Shown here piece by piece: positions 1 to 8,387 of a stretch of DNA of 64,000 bases. The translations under genes were made by a program, and so were the position numbers. The notes beneath the pieces were generated by a model, which was given only the letters and a program-made list of their open reading frames with translations, was not told the origin of the DNA and did no database searches. The stretch spans positions 124,001 to 188,000 of the forward strand of contig NZ_JAMBOL010000001.1 in NCBI RefSeq assembly GCF_023715605.1. The letters run 5' to 3'. The stretch comes from Halalkalibacter oceani. GTDB lineage: Bacteria > Bacillota > Bacilli > Bacillales > Bacillaceae_D. Numbering within the stretch: the stretch's first letter is position 1; each line of letters starts with the position of its first letter.

Positions 1-115
1 TCGTTTCCTGGATTGTCGAGGGAAAATCAGGATGCTCCGCTTGGACTGGAATGGTAGTAAACAGCCCGATACTGACGACAAAGGTCAAAAAGGAGAGCTT
101 TTTGGAAATCATCAT
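1..115 (-). CDS. Secreted protein, N-terminal part only (runs off window)
   Basis: The minus strand carries an open frame that starts at 115 (ATG) or 112 (a second ATG) and stays open to base 1. A strong AGGAGG lies at 121-126, which suits either start. The visible 38 residues begin MMISKK, followed by a hydrophobic stretch and PVQA-EHPDF, which looks like a Sec signal peptide with cleavage after Ala at about residue 26. The mature part is not in the window, so no function can be given. It is divergent from the CoA-transferase operon. Confidence 0.6.
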   Translation of the reverse strand, partial: MMISKKLSFLTFVVSIGLFTTIPVQAEHPDFPSTIQET

Positions 116-256
116 CACATCCTCCTTTCTATACAGTATTATATCTTTTCCAACTGGTTGATTTTTACTCTTGCCCGAGGATAAGACAAAACTAGCTAGC
201 ATGGAAGGACAAAGACAACACACTATTCTTTTATTTATGATTTTTCGGAATATTTG

Positions 257-285
257 TTGACATCGCCCAATTTAACGAGTATATT
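257..285 (+). promoter_or_regulatory. SigA-type promoter of the CoA-transferase operon
   Basis: A perfect -35 TTGACA (257-262) and a -10 TATATT (280-285) are separated by 17 bases, 37 bases before the start codon of the CoA-transferase gene. The -10 directly abuts a 20-bp palindrome. Confidence 0.75.
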
Positions 286-305
286 GTATATTGTACACAA
301 TATAC
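286..305 (+). promoter_or_regulatory. Palindromic operator, GntR-type
   Basis: Two perfect 9-base arms, GTATATTGT and ACAATATAC, flank a central AC. The core TTGT-AC-ACAA fits the general GntR-family pattern TNGT..ACNA. It begins just after the -10 and covers the expected transcription start, the classic place for a repressor. The GntR/FCD regulator encoded at 6095-6793 is the obvious candidate to bind it, which is an inference. Confidence 0.6.
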
Positions 306-321
306 GAGAGGGAGGGGTATC

Positions 322-1533
322 ATGCTACCTTTAGATGGTGTGAAAATCCTGGACTTAACACAATTTCTCGCCGGGCCTTATTGTACGATGGTTCTTTCCG
401 ATATGGGGGCGGAAGTTACAAAAATTGAACGCTTCCCGGGAGGAGATGATTCACGGAGACTGGGCCCGTTTATAAATGACGAAGGCTATTGCTTTGCAAT
501 GGCAAACCGTAATAAGAAAAGTCTCGCTCTTGATTTGAAATCGGAAAAAGGAGTGGAGATTTTTCATAAGCTCGCCGCCGAGGCTGATATTATTATTGAA
601 AATTTCCGCCCGGGCGTCACAAAGAAGCTGAATATCGACTATGAAACAATTAAAGAAGTCAAGCCTGATATTATTTATTGCTCCATTTCAGGCTTCGGCC
701 AAACTGGACCGTACAGTCAAAAGGGCGGCTTTGATATCATTGCTCAAGGTGTGACCGGCTTTATGAGAATGACTGGTGAACCTGGCGGGCGACCGGCCAA
801 AGTCGGGATTGCGATTAACGACATCGCTGCCGGAGCGTCGGCTATCTATGGTATTCTCGGAGCCTATATTCATCGGCAAAACACAGGCGAGGGACAATAT
901 CTTGAAACGTCATTGGTCGATGCAGGATTAGCGTGGACGATTTGGGAATCGGCTGCCTATTTCGGGAAAGGCGAAGTACCGGAGGCAACGGGAACAAGAC
1001 ATAGACGATCCACGCCGTACCAATCGTATCGCACACAGGACGGCTATGTAACGGTCGGGGCTGGAAGCCAGCGTTTATGGGAGAAGTTTTGTCAGCACGT
1101 CGTTGAAAAGCCGGAATGGATCACGGCGGAAAAATACATTGACTTGCAAAAGCGGATGGATAACATTGATGAGCTGGAACAAGACATTGAAGCGATTTTG
1201 CAGGAGCACCCAACCGCTTATTGGGTTGAAAAATTAGATGCGGCAGGTGTGCCGGCAGGGCCTGTGTACACCTATGATCAGACGCTCAATGATCCTCATA
1301 TTAAGGCGCGAGAGATGATTGTCGAGATGGAGCATCCGAAGCTCGGCCAGATTAAAACAATCGGCGTTCCGGTGAAATATTCGAAAACGCCGCTGCAAAT
1401 TCGTTCGGCTGCGCCGTGGTTAGGTCAGAACACAGCAGAAAAGCTGCGAGAAATCGGCATGGATGAAGCGGAAATTGCCAAATTGTATGAAGAAGAGGTT
1501 ATTTATAATAAATATAGAGAGGAAGAGGTGTAA
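322..1533 (+). CDS. CaiB/BaiF family III acyl-CoA transferase
   Basis: This 403-residue protein has the full length of a family III CoA-transferase, the enzymes that move CoA between carboxylic acids. The N-terminal part reads LDGVKILDLTQFLAGPY, and FRPGVTKKL and SGFGQTGPY follow the usual fold. Asp167 in KVGIAINDIAAG matches the catalytic aspartate that forms the aspartyl-CoA intermediate. The gene starts at ATG 322 after GGAGGGG. Its stop codon overlaps the start of the crotonase gene by one base, so the two are translated together. The substrate cannot be read from the sequence. A small di- or hydroxy-carboxylate is plausible, given the tricarboxylate-type transporter downstream. Confidence 0.88.
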   Translation: MLPLDGVKILDLTQFLAGPYCTMVLSDMGAEVTKIERFPGGDDSRRLGPFINDEGYCFAMANRNKKSLALDLKSEKGVEIFHKLAAEADIIIENFRPGVTKKLNIDYETIKEVKPDIIYCSISGFGQTGPYSQKGGFDIIAQGVTGFMRMTGEPGGRPAKVGIAINDIAAGASAIYGILGAYIHRQNTGEGQYLETSLVDAGLAWTIWESAAYFGKGEVPEATGTRHRRSTPYQSYRTQDGYVTVGAGSQRLWEKFCQHVVEKPEWITAEKYIDLQKRMDNIDELEQDIEAILQEHPTAYWVEKLDAAGVPAGPVYTYDQTLNDPHIKAREMIVEMEHPKLGQIKTIGVPVKYSKTPLQIRSAAPWLGQNTAEKLREIGMDEAEIAKLYEEEVIYNKYREEEV

Positions 1534-2318
1534 TGGAAAAAAAGGATCTTGTTTTAGAAAAGCAGGGTGAAATTGCTACGATTATTTTCAATCGTCCCGA
1601 AAAAAGGAATGCGCTTACGCACGAAATGTGGAAGGAAATTCCTTCACTCGTCGAAGATGTGGAAAATGATAAGAACATTAAAGTACTTATTTTGCGAGGG
1701 GCAGATGAAACAAGCTTTGCTGCCGGAGCAGATATAAGCGAATTTAAGACGCTGCGGGCTGATGCGGAAGGGGCGAAGATTTACAACGCCGCTACTCATA
1801 AAGCGGAGCGCGCCCTAGCCACGATGACAAAGCCGAGCATCGCGATGGTTCAATCGTTTTGTATCGGCGGGGGACTGGAAATTGCGCTTGCCTGCGATTT
1901 CCGTTTCACGGATACGAATGGAAAGTTTGGAATTACTCCAGCGAAGCTTGGCCTTGTGTACGGCTTAACGGCAACAAAGCAACTCGTTGATCTCGTTGGT
2001 CCGTCCACGGCAAAATATATTTTATTCTCCGGACAAATTCTTGATGTTGAGCACGCGCTGCGCGTCGGGCTCGTTGATGTTGTTTATGAGCCGGAGGAAA
2101 TCGTCGAAAAAACGTATGAGTTTGCCCAAGGACTTTGTGAAAAGGCGCAGTTCACCGTTCGCAGCATGAAAGAGATTATTTCATTGATCACTTCCGGTCA
2201 AACCGAGGAAAGTGAGAGAACAGAGTACTTACGAACGATCTCGTTTGATACGGATGATTATAAAGAGGGGGTGCAAGCGTTCCTTGAGAAGAGAAAGCCA
2301 AAATTCACGTACTCTTAA
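1533..2318 (+). CDS. Crotonase-family protein (enoyl-CoA hydratase/isomerase-like), atypical active site
   Basis: This 261-residue protein has the crotonase fold. The oxyanion-hole segments SFAAGADISEF (61-71) and GGGLEIALACDF (112-123, with the first catalytic Glu at 116) are present. The second hydratase glutamate, normally in a PE.LG motif, is missing: the region reads FGITPAKLG (132-140). A simple hydratase reaction is therefore doubtful, and an isomerase, decarboxylase, thioesterase or C-C hydrolase role is possible. It starts at ATG 1533, overlapping the CoA-transferase stop, and probably acts on the CoA ester that enzyme makes. Confidence 0.82.
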   Translation: MEKKDLVLEKQGEIATIIFNRPEKRNALTHEMWKEIPSLVEDVENDKNIKVLILRGADETSFAAGADISEFKTLRADAEGAKIYNAATHKAERALATMTKPSIAMVQSFCIGGGLEIALACDFRFTDTNGKFGITPAKLGLVYGLTATKQLVDLVGPSTAKYILFSGQILDVEHALRVGLVDVVYEPEEIVEKTYEFAQGLCEKAQFTVRSMKEIISLITSGQTEESERTEYLRTISFDTDDYKEGVQAFLEKRKPKFTYS

Positions 2319-2331
2319 GGACTGAAGAAAT

Positions 2332-2751
2332 ATGAATGAAAAAGCGGCAAGAGAAAGCTTTGAACGCGCACTTCAGGAACATAAGCCGGAATTTGAACAA
2401 TTTTTCTTAGCTAAGCTTTTTGGATTATCGTTTTCATATGGGGAGGATACATGCACAATCGAGCTGGAAAGCAAAGATTTTATGTTTAATCCCCAAGGTA
2501 CGTTGCATGGTGGTGTCATTTCATTTATTCTGGATGTTTCGATGGGACATTTATGTAAGCGGTTTCTTGGGGCGGCTATCACCTTGGAACTTAAAACGCA
2601 ATTTCTCCGTCCGGTTCGCACAGGAACGATTTCGTGTACGTCTTCGTTTTCGAAGAAGGGAAACAACGTCATTTTCTTAGAATCAAAGCTATACAATGAA
2701 GAGGGAAAACTGGCTGCTGTTGCGACATCGACCTGGTATAACATCGAGTAA
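2332..2751 (+). CDS. PaaI-type hotdog acyl-CoA thioesterase
   Basis: This 139-residue single hotdog-domain protein carries the PaaI/YbgC-like core: the segment around NPQGTLHGGVISFILDVSMG (52-71) has the HGG motif and the conserved Asp of the central helix. Such enzymes hydrolyse acyl-CoA to release free acid and CoA. It lies 13 bases after the crotonase gene and is the last gene of the three-gene operon, before a strong inverted repeat. A role in clearing stalled CoA intermediates fits the context. The substrate is unknown. Confidence 0.8.
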   Translation: MNEKAARESFERALQEHKPEFEQFFLAKLFGLSFSYGEDTCTIELESKDFMFNPQGTLHGGVISFILDVSMGHLCKRFLGAAITLELKTQFLRPVRTGTISCTSSFSKKGNNVIFLESKLYNEEGKLAAVATSTWYNIE

Positions 2752-2779
2752 ATCCCAAAAGGCGAGGACCTTTTGGGAT
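2752..2779 (+). terminator. Inverted repeat, probable terminator
   Basis: ATCCCAAAAGG (2752-2762) and CCTTTTGGGAT (2769-2779) form a perfect 11-bp stem with a 6-base loop, directly after the thioesterase stop. The T tract is weak. The AAAAGG/CCTTTT part recurs in other terminator-like hairpins of this window. Confidence 0.6.
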
Positions 2780-2840
2780 CAACTGAAAAGTAGTCAATCT
2801 CTATCTAATTCTGAAACAAAGTAAGAACCTTGCCAATCTG

Positions 2841-2870
2841 TTAAGAAAAATCGCTACGAGGTTTTCTTAA
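2841..2870 (+). promoter_or_regulatory. 9-bp inverted repeat upstream of tctC
   Basis: TTAAGAAAA (2841-2849) and TTTTCTTAA (2862-2870) form perfect arms around 12 bases. No T tract follows and it sits in the promoter region of the transporter genes, so it may be an operator or a leader hairpin. Confidence 0.4.
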
Positions 2871-2885
2871 AATAATAAAAGTAAA

Positions 2886-2899
2886 TGAAAGCGTTTACT
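2886..2899 (+). promoter_or_regulatory. CcpA cre box upstream of tctC
   Basis: TGAAAGCGTTTACT matches the cre consensus TGWNANCGNTNWCA at all but the last position. It ends 16 bases before the tctC start, where CcpA binding would block transcription. This implies catabolite repression of the transporter operon. Confidence 0.7.
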
Positions 2900-2915
2900 T
2901 AAGGGGGATTTATTG

Positions 2916-3935
2916 ATGAAGAGATTTTTATTACTTGTCCTGATGTTAGTCGTAATGGGAATGATCGCAGCGTGTGGTTCTGATGAAACGAGTCAAGAAG
3001 GAGGCGGAGCTGCTGAAGGAGCGGGAGCGGAAGGAGAAGCTGAATTTGAACCGTCCGGCCCTCTTGATTGGACGATTGCTTTTGGACCGGGAGGCGGAAA
3101 TGATGTCATGGCAAGAAGCATGATTAAGATCATTGAACAGTATGAGCTTTATCCGGAATCAATCGTTCCTGAAAATCGTGAAGGGGGAAGCGGAGCAGTC
3201 GGCTGGGGTTATTTAATGGGCAAAGCAGGCTCAGACAGCGATATTTCGACAACGAGCGGAAGCTTTATTACGACTCCATTGCAATCTGATCCAGGCTGGA
3301 CGTATGAAGACTTCACCCATGTCGCTTTAATGGCAACGGATGACATGTTCCTCGTCGTGCCGGGAGATTCAGAATTTGAGACGTTGGAAGACTTTATTGA
3401 ACATGCGAAAGCCAACCGGTTGAATTTCGGCGGGATCGGTGTTGCCAACGTGGACAGAATGATTGTCGCCACTTTTGCGGAGGAAGCAGGAGTCGAAAAT
3501 TATGAATATATTCCATATGATGACACCGGCTTACAGCTGGCGGATATGTTGGCAGGGACGTTGGATGCTGTCGTATCGAATCCTGGAGACGTGCTCGGAC
3601 AGCTTGAAGCAGGAGAATTGAAAGCGCTCGCATTTTCAGGGCAGGAAAGATTGCCCGGCCAGTTTGAGGAAATCCCGACCTTTATTGAATCAGGCTTAGA
3701 TGTCAACATTTCGATGCCACGCGGGGTCATTCTGCCGCCGGATGTGCCGGATGAGGTGCGTGAGTATTGGATTGATACGATGAAGCAGATTGCCGAAACG
3801 CCGGAATGGAAAGAGTATATCGAGAAAAATCACTTATCTGAATACATTTTGTATGGCGATGACTTTTCGAATTATTTGGAGGAGACGGTAAGCACATTTG
3901 AAGAGATTTTGACTGAACTCGGTGTCATTGGCTAG
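2916..3935 (+). CDS. Tripartite tricarboxylate transporter substrate-binding lipoprotein (TctC/Bug family)
   Basis: This protein of about 339 residues has a lipoprotein signal ending MIAAC with Cys20, then a Gly/Glu-rich linker and a Bug-type binding domain with the typical GPGGGNDVMAR motif for carboxylate binding. The solute receptor would be anchored outside the membrane and deliver the substrate to TctA/TctB. ATG 2916 is preferred over TTG 2913 because AAGGGGG (2902-2907) is better spaced. The tctC-tctB-tctA order is standard. The cre box just upstream suggests CcpA control. The ligand is a carboxylate of unknown identity. Confidence 0.9.
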   Translation: MKRFLLLVLMLVVMGMIAACGSDETSQEGGGAAEGAGAEGEAEFEPSGPLDWTIAFGPGGGNDVMARSMIKIIEQYELYPESIVPENREGGSGAVGWGYLMGKAGSDSDISTTSGSFITTPLQSDPGWTYEDFTHVALMATDDMFLVVPGDSEFETLEDFIEHAKANRLNFGGIGVANVDRMIVATFAEEAGVENYEYIPYDDTGLQLADMLAGTLDAVVSNPGDVLGQLEAGELKALAFSGQERLPGQFEEIPTFIESGLDVNISMPRGVILPPDVPDEVREYWIDTMKQIAETPEWKEYIEKNHLSEYILYGDDFSNYLEETVSTFEEILTELGVIG

Positions 3936-4015
3936 CTGGATAATGATAGATAGGTAGACAAGAAAGGGTGACTCATGCACCTGAGAGTCCCCCTTTCACT
4001 TTAAGGAGGAGCGAA

Positions 4016-4462
4016 ATGAGAGTTATATTCTCAGGAATATTGCTTGCCACATCTATTTTCTTCACCGTGTACGGCACAAGATATGAATACGTCACCAGCT
4101 CGGGACAGGTGGGGGCGGGGTTTTTCCCATTATGGCTTGGTGGTCTGTTAATTGTCTTTACAGCTATTACCTTTGCGAAAGATCTTAAGCTTCATCTGCA
4201 GAATAAGCCATCCTTTGCCATCACGGAAAATGTAAGAACGATGATCATTATGATTGTGTTAACGATTCTCTTTATTGGAACTTTGCAAATTATAGGGGCC
4301 GTAATCGGAATGATTCTTTATACGTTTGCCGTCTTGTTTGTCCTTAACCGTCAAAGAATGGTCGTAAATACGTTGATTTCCATCTTAGTGCCTTTAGGAA
4401 CCTACTATTTGCTGGATGTCTGGCTGAATGCCGGCTTTCCAGAAGGAATATTCGGCTTCTAA
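4016..4462 (+). CDS. Tripartite tricarboxylate transporter small membrane subunit (TctB)
   Basis: This 148-residue protein has about four predicted membrane segments and belongs to the TctB family, the small partner of TctA. A longer frame opens at GTG 3968, but AAGGAGGA at 4003-4010 points clearly to ATG 4016 (MRVIFSGILLATSIFFTVYG). It has the common TctB features: a polar loop with GQVGAGFFPLW after the first segment and a conserved LLDVWLNAGFPEGI end. It lies between tctC and tctA. Confidence 0.85.
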   Translation: MRVIFSGILLATSIFFTVYGTRYEYVTSSGQVGAGFFPLWLGGLLIVFTAITFAKDLKLHLQNKPSFAITENVRTMIIMIVLTILFIGTLQIIGAVIGMILYTFAVLFVLNRQRMVVNTLISILVPLGTYYLLDVWLNAGFPEGIFGF

Positions 4463-4483
4463 CGGAGAAGGGAGGAGAAAATA

Positions 4484-5998
4484 GTGGAAATACTTTCAGA
4501 TCTTTGGTTAGGACTTTCGGTGGCAATCACCCCTATTAATATATTATTTTTAATGATCGGCGCTTTTGTTGGTATGGTCGTCGGCTTAATTCCCGGATTT
4601 GGCCCGACAGCGGGAATCGCAATTTTACTGTCGCTGACCTTCTCGCTTGAGCCGGTTACAGCCGTTATCATGCTCGCCGGAATTTATTACGGATCGATGT
4701 ACGGGGGAACAATCACTTCGATCATGATTAACACTCCCGGTGAGTCGGCGACGGTTGCCAGTACATTTGACGGCTATCCGCTGGCGAGAAACGGCCGCGT
4801 CGGTCCGGCTCTGGTGATGCAGGCGGTCGCTTCCTTTGTAGGGGGAACGATCGGCGTTCTGCTTATCACTTTATTTGCTCCTTATTTTGCGATGGCCGCG
4901 GGAGCGTTCGGCTCACCTGAGTATTTTCTCGTGATGGTCGGCGGGTTGCTGACATTGGTCATGATTATGGGAGATAACAAAATTAACGGCGTGATCTCGG
5001 CACTGATTGGTCTGGCGATCTCTGTCGTCGGTGTCGACGTCATCTCAGGAGCACAGCGCTTCACCTTTGGAGAGGCCGAATTAATTAACGGCATTTACTT
5101 TCTACCTGTAGCGATCGGGTTGTTCGGGATCGGGGAACTTTTTTATTCGCTTTATTCCGGTCAGCATAAGAAAGAAAAAGAAGAAATCATCCGTCTGGAC
5201 GACAAAAAAAGCTTTTGGCCGAATGCACACGACTTTGTCGAAAGCAAGTTCACCCTGCTGCGGGGCTCGTTTCTCGGGTTTGTCGTCGGAATCCTGCCAG
5301 GAGCTGGAGCGACGATTGCATCTTTAATGTCCTATTCACTTGAAAAGCAAGTATCAAAAACGCCTGAAAAGTTCGGGAAAGGTCATATGCCTGGTCTTGT
5401 CGCTCCTGAATCGGCGAATAACGCGGCTTCTTCCGGAGCGATGATTCCGCTGCTGACGCTCGGGATCCCGGGTTCGGGAGCGACGGCCGTTTTACTCGGA
5501 GCCTTTCTGATGTGGGGGCTGCAGCCGGGGCCGCTTTTAATGGAACAGGAGCCTGAGTTTGCCTGGGGGCTAATTGCAAGTATGTATTTAGGGAATATCA
5601 TTTTAATTGCGATTAATATTTTCGCGATTCCGGTCTTTGTGAAAATAATGGAGGTTCCTTATAAATTACTCGTGCCGGTGATTATGATTCTTTGTACGAT
5701 TGGAACGTTCAGTTTACATGGCAGTATGATCGAAACATGGATTATGCTCGTCTTCGGTTTGATCGGCTTCTTCATGAGACTGTATGGGTTTTCCCCTGCT
5801 GCCCTCGTTTTGGCGCTGGTACTGGGGCCGATGGCTGAGCGGTCGCTCAGACAATCATTACTTGTTTCTGAAGGCTCATTCAACATCTTTGTTTCACGGC
5901 CAATTTCCCTTGCCCTGGTCATTTTTATTGCTGTACTGATTGCTTATCCGATTGCGAAATGGATTTACAGACGGATCAGGCGAAAAGGACTCAATTAG
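4484..5998 (+). CDS. Tripartite tricarboxylate transporter large permease subunit (TctA)
   Basis: This 504-residue integral membrane protein of the TctA family has many hydrophobic segments. Its hallmark repeats are GLIPGFGPTAGIAILL near the N terminus and GILPGAGATIASLMSY in the second half, together with NNAASSGAMIPLLTLGIPGSG. These proteins drive ion-coupled uptake of carboxylates handed over by TctC. GTG 4484 follows GGAGG with good spacing. It is the last gene of the tct operon, and a new promoter for the GntR gene follows about 45 bases later. Confidence 0.92.
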   Translation: MEILSDLWLGLSVAITPINILFLMIGAFVGMVVGLIPGFGPTAGIAILLSLTFSLEPVTAVIMLAGIYYGSMYGGTITSIMINTPGESATVASTFDGYPLARNGRVGPALVMQAVASFVGGTIGVLLITLFAPYFAMAAGAFGSPEYFLVMVGGLLTLVMIMGDNKINGVISALIGLAISVVGVDVISGAQRFTFGEAELINGIYFLPVAIGLFGIGELFYSLYSGQHKKEKEEIIRLDDKKSFWPNAHDFVESKFTLLRGSFLGFVVGILPGAGATIASLMSYSLEKQVSKTPEKFGKGHMPGLVAPESANNAASSGAMIPLLTLGIPGSGATAVLLGAFLMWGLQPGPLLMEQEPEFAWGLIASMYLGNIILIAINIFAIPVFVKIMEVPYKLLVPVIMILCTIGTFSLHGSMIETWIMLVFGLIGFFMRLYGFSPAALVLALVLGPMAERSLRQSLLVSEGSFNIFVSRPISLALVIFIAVLIAYPIAKWIYRRIRRKGLN

Positions 5999-6040
5999 TT
6001 GCTAAGTAGGCTCTCTATATTTAAGGAAGTCGCTTAAACA

Positions 6041-6049
6041 TGATATAAT
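6041..6049 (+). promoter_or_regulatory. Extended -10 promoter of the GntR gene
   Basis: TGATATAAT is an extended -10 element (TGN-TATAAT at 6044-6049). The matching -35 position (TTAAGG, 6021-6026) is weak, which is common when the TG extension is present. Confidence 0.55.
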
Positions 6050-6094
6050 GAGACAATTAAAAAAGCTGTAGCGACAGGAATACAGAGAGGGACT

Positions 6095-6793
6095 GTGAGG
6101 TTGAAAGCGATGACGATAAAAGCGAAAACAATAACAGGTGCCGTGTATGAAAGAGTGAAGTCAGATATTTTATCAGGAAAGTATAAGCCGGGTCACCATC
6201 TATTGGAGAAAGAATTAAGCGAAGAGCTTGAAGTCAGCCGCACTCCGATTCGTGATGCCCTGATTCGCTTGCAGGAAGAAGGCTTGGTTGTTCTGAAACC
6301 TCATAAAGGGGTGTTTGTCCGGAAATTAACGCAGCGAAACATTCAGGATTATTACCAGACGAGAGCTGTTTTGGAAGGACTGGGGGCAGAGCTGGCCGCG
6401 GAGCATGTCACGGCGGATGCGGAAGAGCAGTTCCGGCAGTTGCTGAAAGAGATGAAGAAAACGCTTGCTGAGGATGTCGGTCCGCAAAGCGATGAGAATA
6501 TTATTAAACTCAATGATCAATTTCATAATTTTATTTTTCAATTAGCTGGAAATGAAGTGCTCGATAAGATGAGGAGAACGCTGGCTCATCCGATCGCCTT
6601 AATCCGCGCGACTTCTTGGATCAATCATGATCGAAAGCAGGAGGTGTTTCGCGAGCACGAACAAATCATTGAAGCGATTATTGCCAAGGATAAGAAACTG
6701 GCGAGAGAACGGGCGGAAATGCATATCCATAAAGCCTGGAAATCAGCAGAATATAATCTTCATCAGCTTCCAGGCGATGAGGAGGGGAATTAA
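6095..6793 (+). CDS. GntR-family transcriptional regulator (FadR/FCD subfamily)
   Basis: This 232-residue protein has an N-terminal winged helix (about residues 10-75; LEVSRTPIRDALIRLQEEGL and GVFVR are the signature segments) and an all-helical FCD ligand-binding domain (about 85-220) with the metal/ligand residues in LNDQFHNFIF and FREHEQIIEAI. FCD regulators sense organic acids. It sits between the transporter operon and the permease/dehydrogenase genes, so it probably controls them. The palindrome at 286-305 is a candidate site. Start GTG 6095 is weakly supported; ATG 6110 is an alternative. Confidence 0.9.
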   Translation: MRLKAMTIKAKTITGAVYERVKSDILSGKYKPGHHLLEKELSEELEVSRTPIRDALIRLQEEGLVVLKPHKGVFVRKLTQRNIQDYYQTRAVLEGLGAELAAEHVTADAEEQFRQLLKEMKKTLAEDVGPQSDENIIKLNDQFHNFIFQLAGNEVLDKMRRTLAHPIALIRATSWINHDRKQEVFREHEQIIEAIIAKDKKLARERAEMHIHKAWKSAEYNLHQLPGDEEGN

Positions 6794-6883
6794 TGTTCAA
6801 TCGGTTGAAGGAAAGCACACCGTTTGTGCATAACATGGCTTGGATCGTCCGAATGAAAACAAGCAAGCTGAGAAGCAGCTTGT

Positions 6884-8311
6884 GTGATTGAAACGAAGCA
6901 GCAAATGAAACATGCGTTGAAGTCGTTTCGTCCCGATCTCGTCTTTTATCTTAGTAACAGTGTAAGCTGGTTATTGCTCTTTTTTCTACCGATCGAGCAC
7001 GCGCTGATGTTTGTTGTGCTCGTCTTCGCCTTAAGTGGCTGGGCGCTCGGAACATGGCCGCAGCCCATTATTTCTCTCGGCATATTATTGTATTTGGAGC
7101 TTGTCGGCATTTCTGATTTTGCGCAAGGGCTGGAAGGGTACGCCCAGTCGTTTGTCTGGCTGCTCGTCTCGACGTTCATCATCGCATCGGCCTTTGAGTC
7201 GACAGGCTTGGGAAGACGGATTGCGCTTTCGATTTTTTCGATAGTCAAGGGAAACGCGACAGCGAGTATCGGACTTGTGATTTTGGCCTTGACCATCTTA
7301 AGCTTTCTCATCCCGACCGGAGCCGGAAGAATCGCGATGATTTTGCCGGTGTGCGTCGGACTGATTGAAGTTGTGCGAAAAAATGGCGACAATCCGGCCT
7401 ACGCAAAAAGCGTGCTTCTCGGCGTGACGTTCACCTCGTCCTTCATGTCGTTCGCTTTGATCACCGGCTCCAGTTCATCTGTATATGCCGCTTCCACGAT
7501 TCAGCTGATGACGGGTTTCGATTGGAACTATCTTTACTGGTTTATCGTCAATGTTCCGCTCGCGCTGACGATGCTGCTCGTTCTCTGGCTCGTCTTAATG
7601 TGGCGCTATCCAATCAAGCTCGATCATTGGAGCAAGGGCAGGGCTTATATTAAGGAGAAGCTTGGTGAAATGGGAAGCGTTACTATCAATGAGAAAAAGC
7701 TGCTGACGATTAGCCTCTTCATGCTGGCCGGCTGGATGACAGAGCCGTTCCATGGCTATTCCGTCGCGATGGTGGCGATGTTCAGCGCGGTGCTGAGCTG
7801 CTTGCCGCTTTTCGGCGTACAGCAATGGAAACAGGCAAGTTCAGCAATTAATTGGAACATTATTATTTTGTTCGGTGCGGCATACGCGCTAGCTGATGCG
7901 ATGCAGACGAACGGAACAGCAGATTGGATTGCCCAAGGCTTGGTCGCCTATATCCCGCCGCAAAGCCCACTGCTCGCCGCGATTGTGATGCTCGTCCTTG
8001 TAACCGTTTTCCGGCTTGGGTTTGCGAATATGCTTGGCGTAACGGCAGTCTTTCTTCCGCTGACGATCAGCCTTGCCGAGGCTTTGGCGATCAATCCGGT
8101 TTGGCTGGCGCAAATCGTCATTATTACTTGCTCGTTTGGCTATTTTCTTCCGACGCAGAGTCCGGCGAATTTAATGACCTTCGCTTTAAACCGCTATTCA
8201 AAGGCAGATCTGTTTCAAGTCGGCATCGTCTTATTCATCGTGACGGTACCGATCATGTTTCTGTTTGCGTTTTTCTATTGGCCGCTTATCGGCTTGAGTC
8301 CGTACCGGTAA
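6884..8311 (+). CDS. DASS/SLC13-type anion permease
   Basis: This 475-residue protein has about 11-12 hydrophobic segments. SFLIPTGAGRIAMILPV and ITGSSSSVYAAST in the first half, and MLGVTAVFLPLTISLAEAL with PTQSPANLMTFA in the second, resemble the two ligand/Na+-binding repeats of the divalent anion:sodium symporter family. It would import a di- or hydroxy-carboxylate, a second uptake route beside TctABC. GTG 6884 has a poor ribosome site, and ATG 6905 (MKHALKSF) is equally possible. It lies 90 bases after the GntR gene on the same strand. Confidence 0.75.
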   Translation: MIETKQQMKHALKSFRPDLVFYLSNSVSWLLLFFLPIEHALMFVVLVFALSGWALGTWPQPIISLGILLYLELVGISDFAQGLEGYAQSFVWLLVSTFIIASAFESTGLGRRIALSIFSIVKGNATASIGLVILALTILSFLIPTGAGRIAMILPVCVGLIEVVRKNGDNPAYAKSVLLGVTFTSSFMSFALITGSSSSVYAASTIQLMTGFDWNYLYWFIVNVPLALTMLLVLWLVLMWRYPIKLDHWSKGRAYIKEKLGEMGSVTINEKKLLTISLFMLAGWMTEPFHGYSVAMVAMFSAVLSCLPLFGVQQWKQASSAINWNIIILFGAAYALADAMQTNGTADWIAQGLVAYIPPQSPLLAAIVMLVLVTVFRLGFANMLGVTAVFLPLTISLAEALAINPVWLAQIVIITCSFGYFLPTQSPANLMTFALNRYSKADLFQVGIVLFIVTVPIMFLFAFFYWPLIGLSPYR

Positions 8312-8387
8312 ATAGAAGGAGTAGTCGGAATTTTTTAAATTAAATCTTATATATGGTGTTTTATCGACAAAAGGAGGGGGCAGCTTG

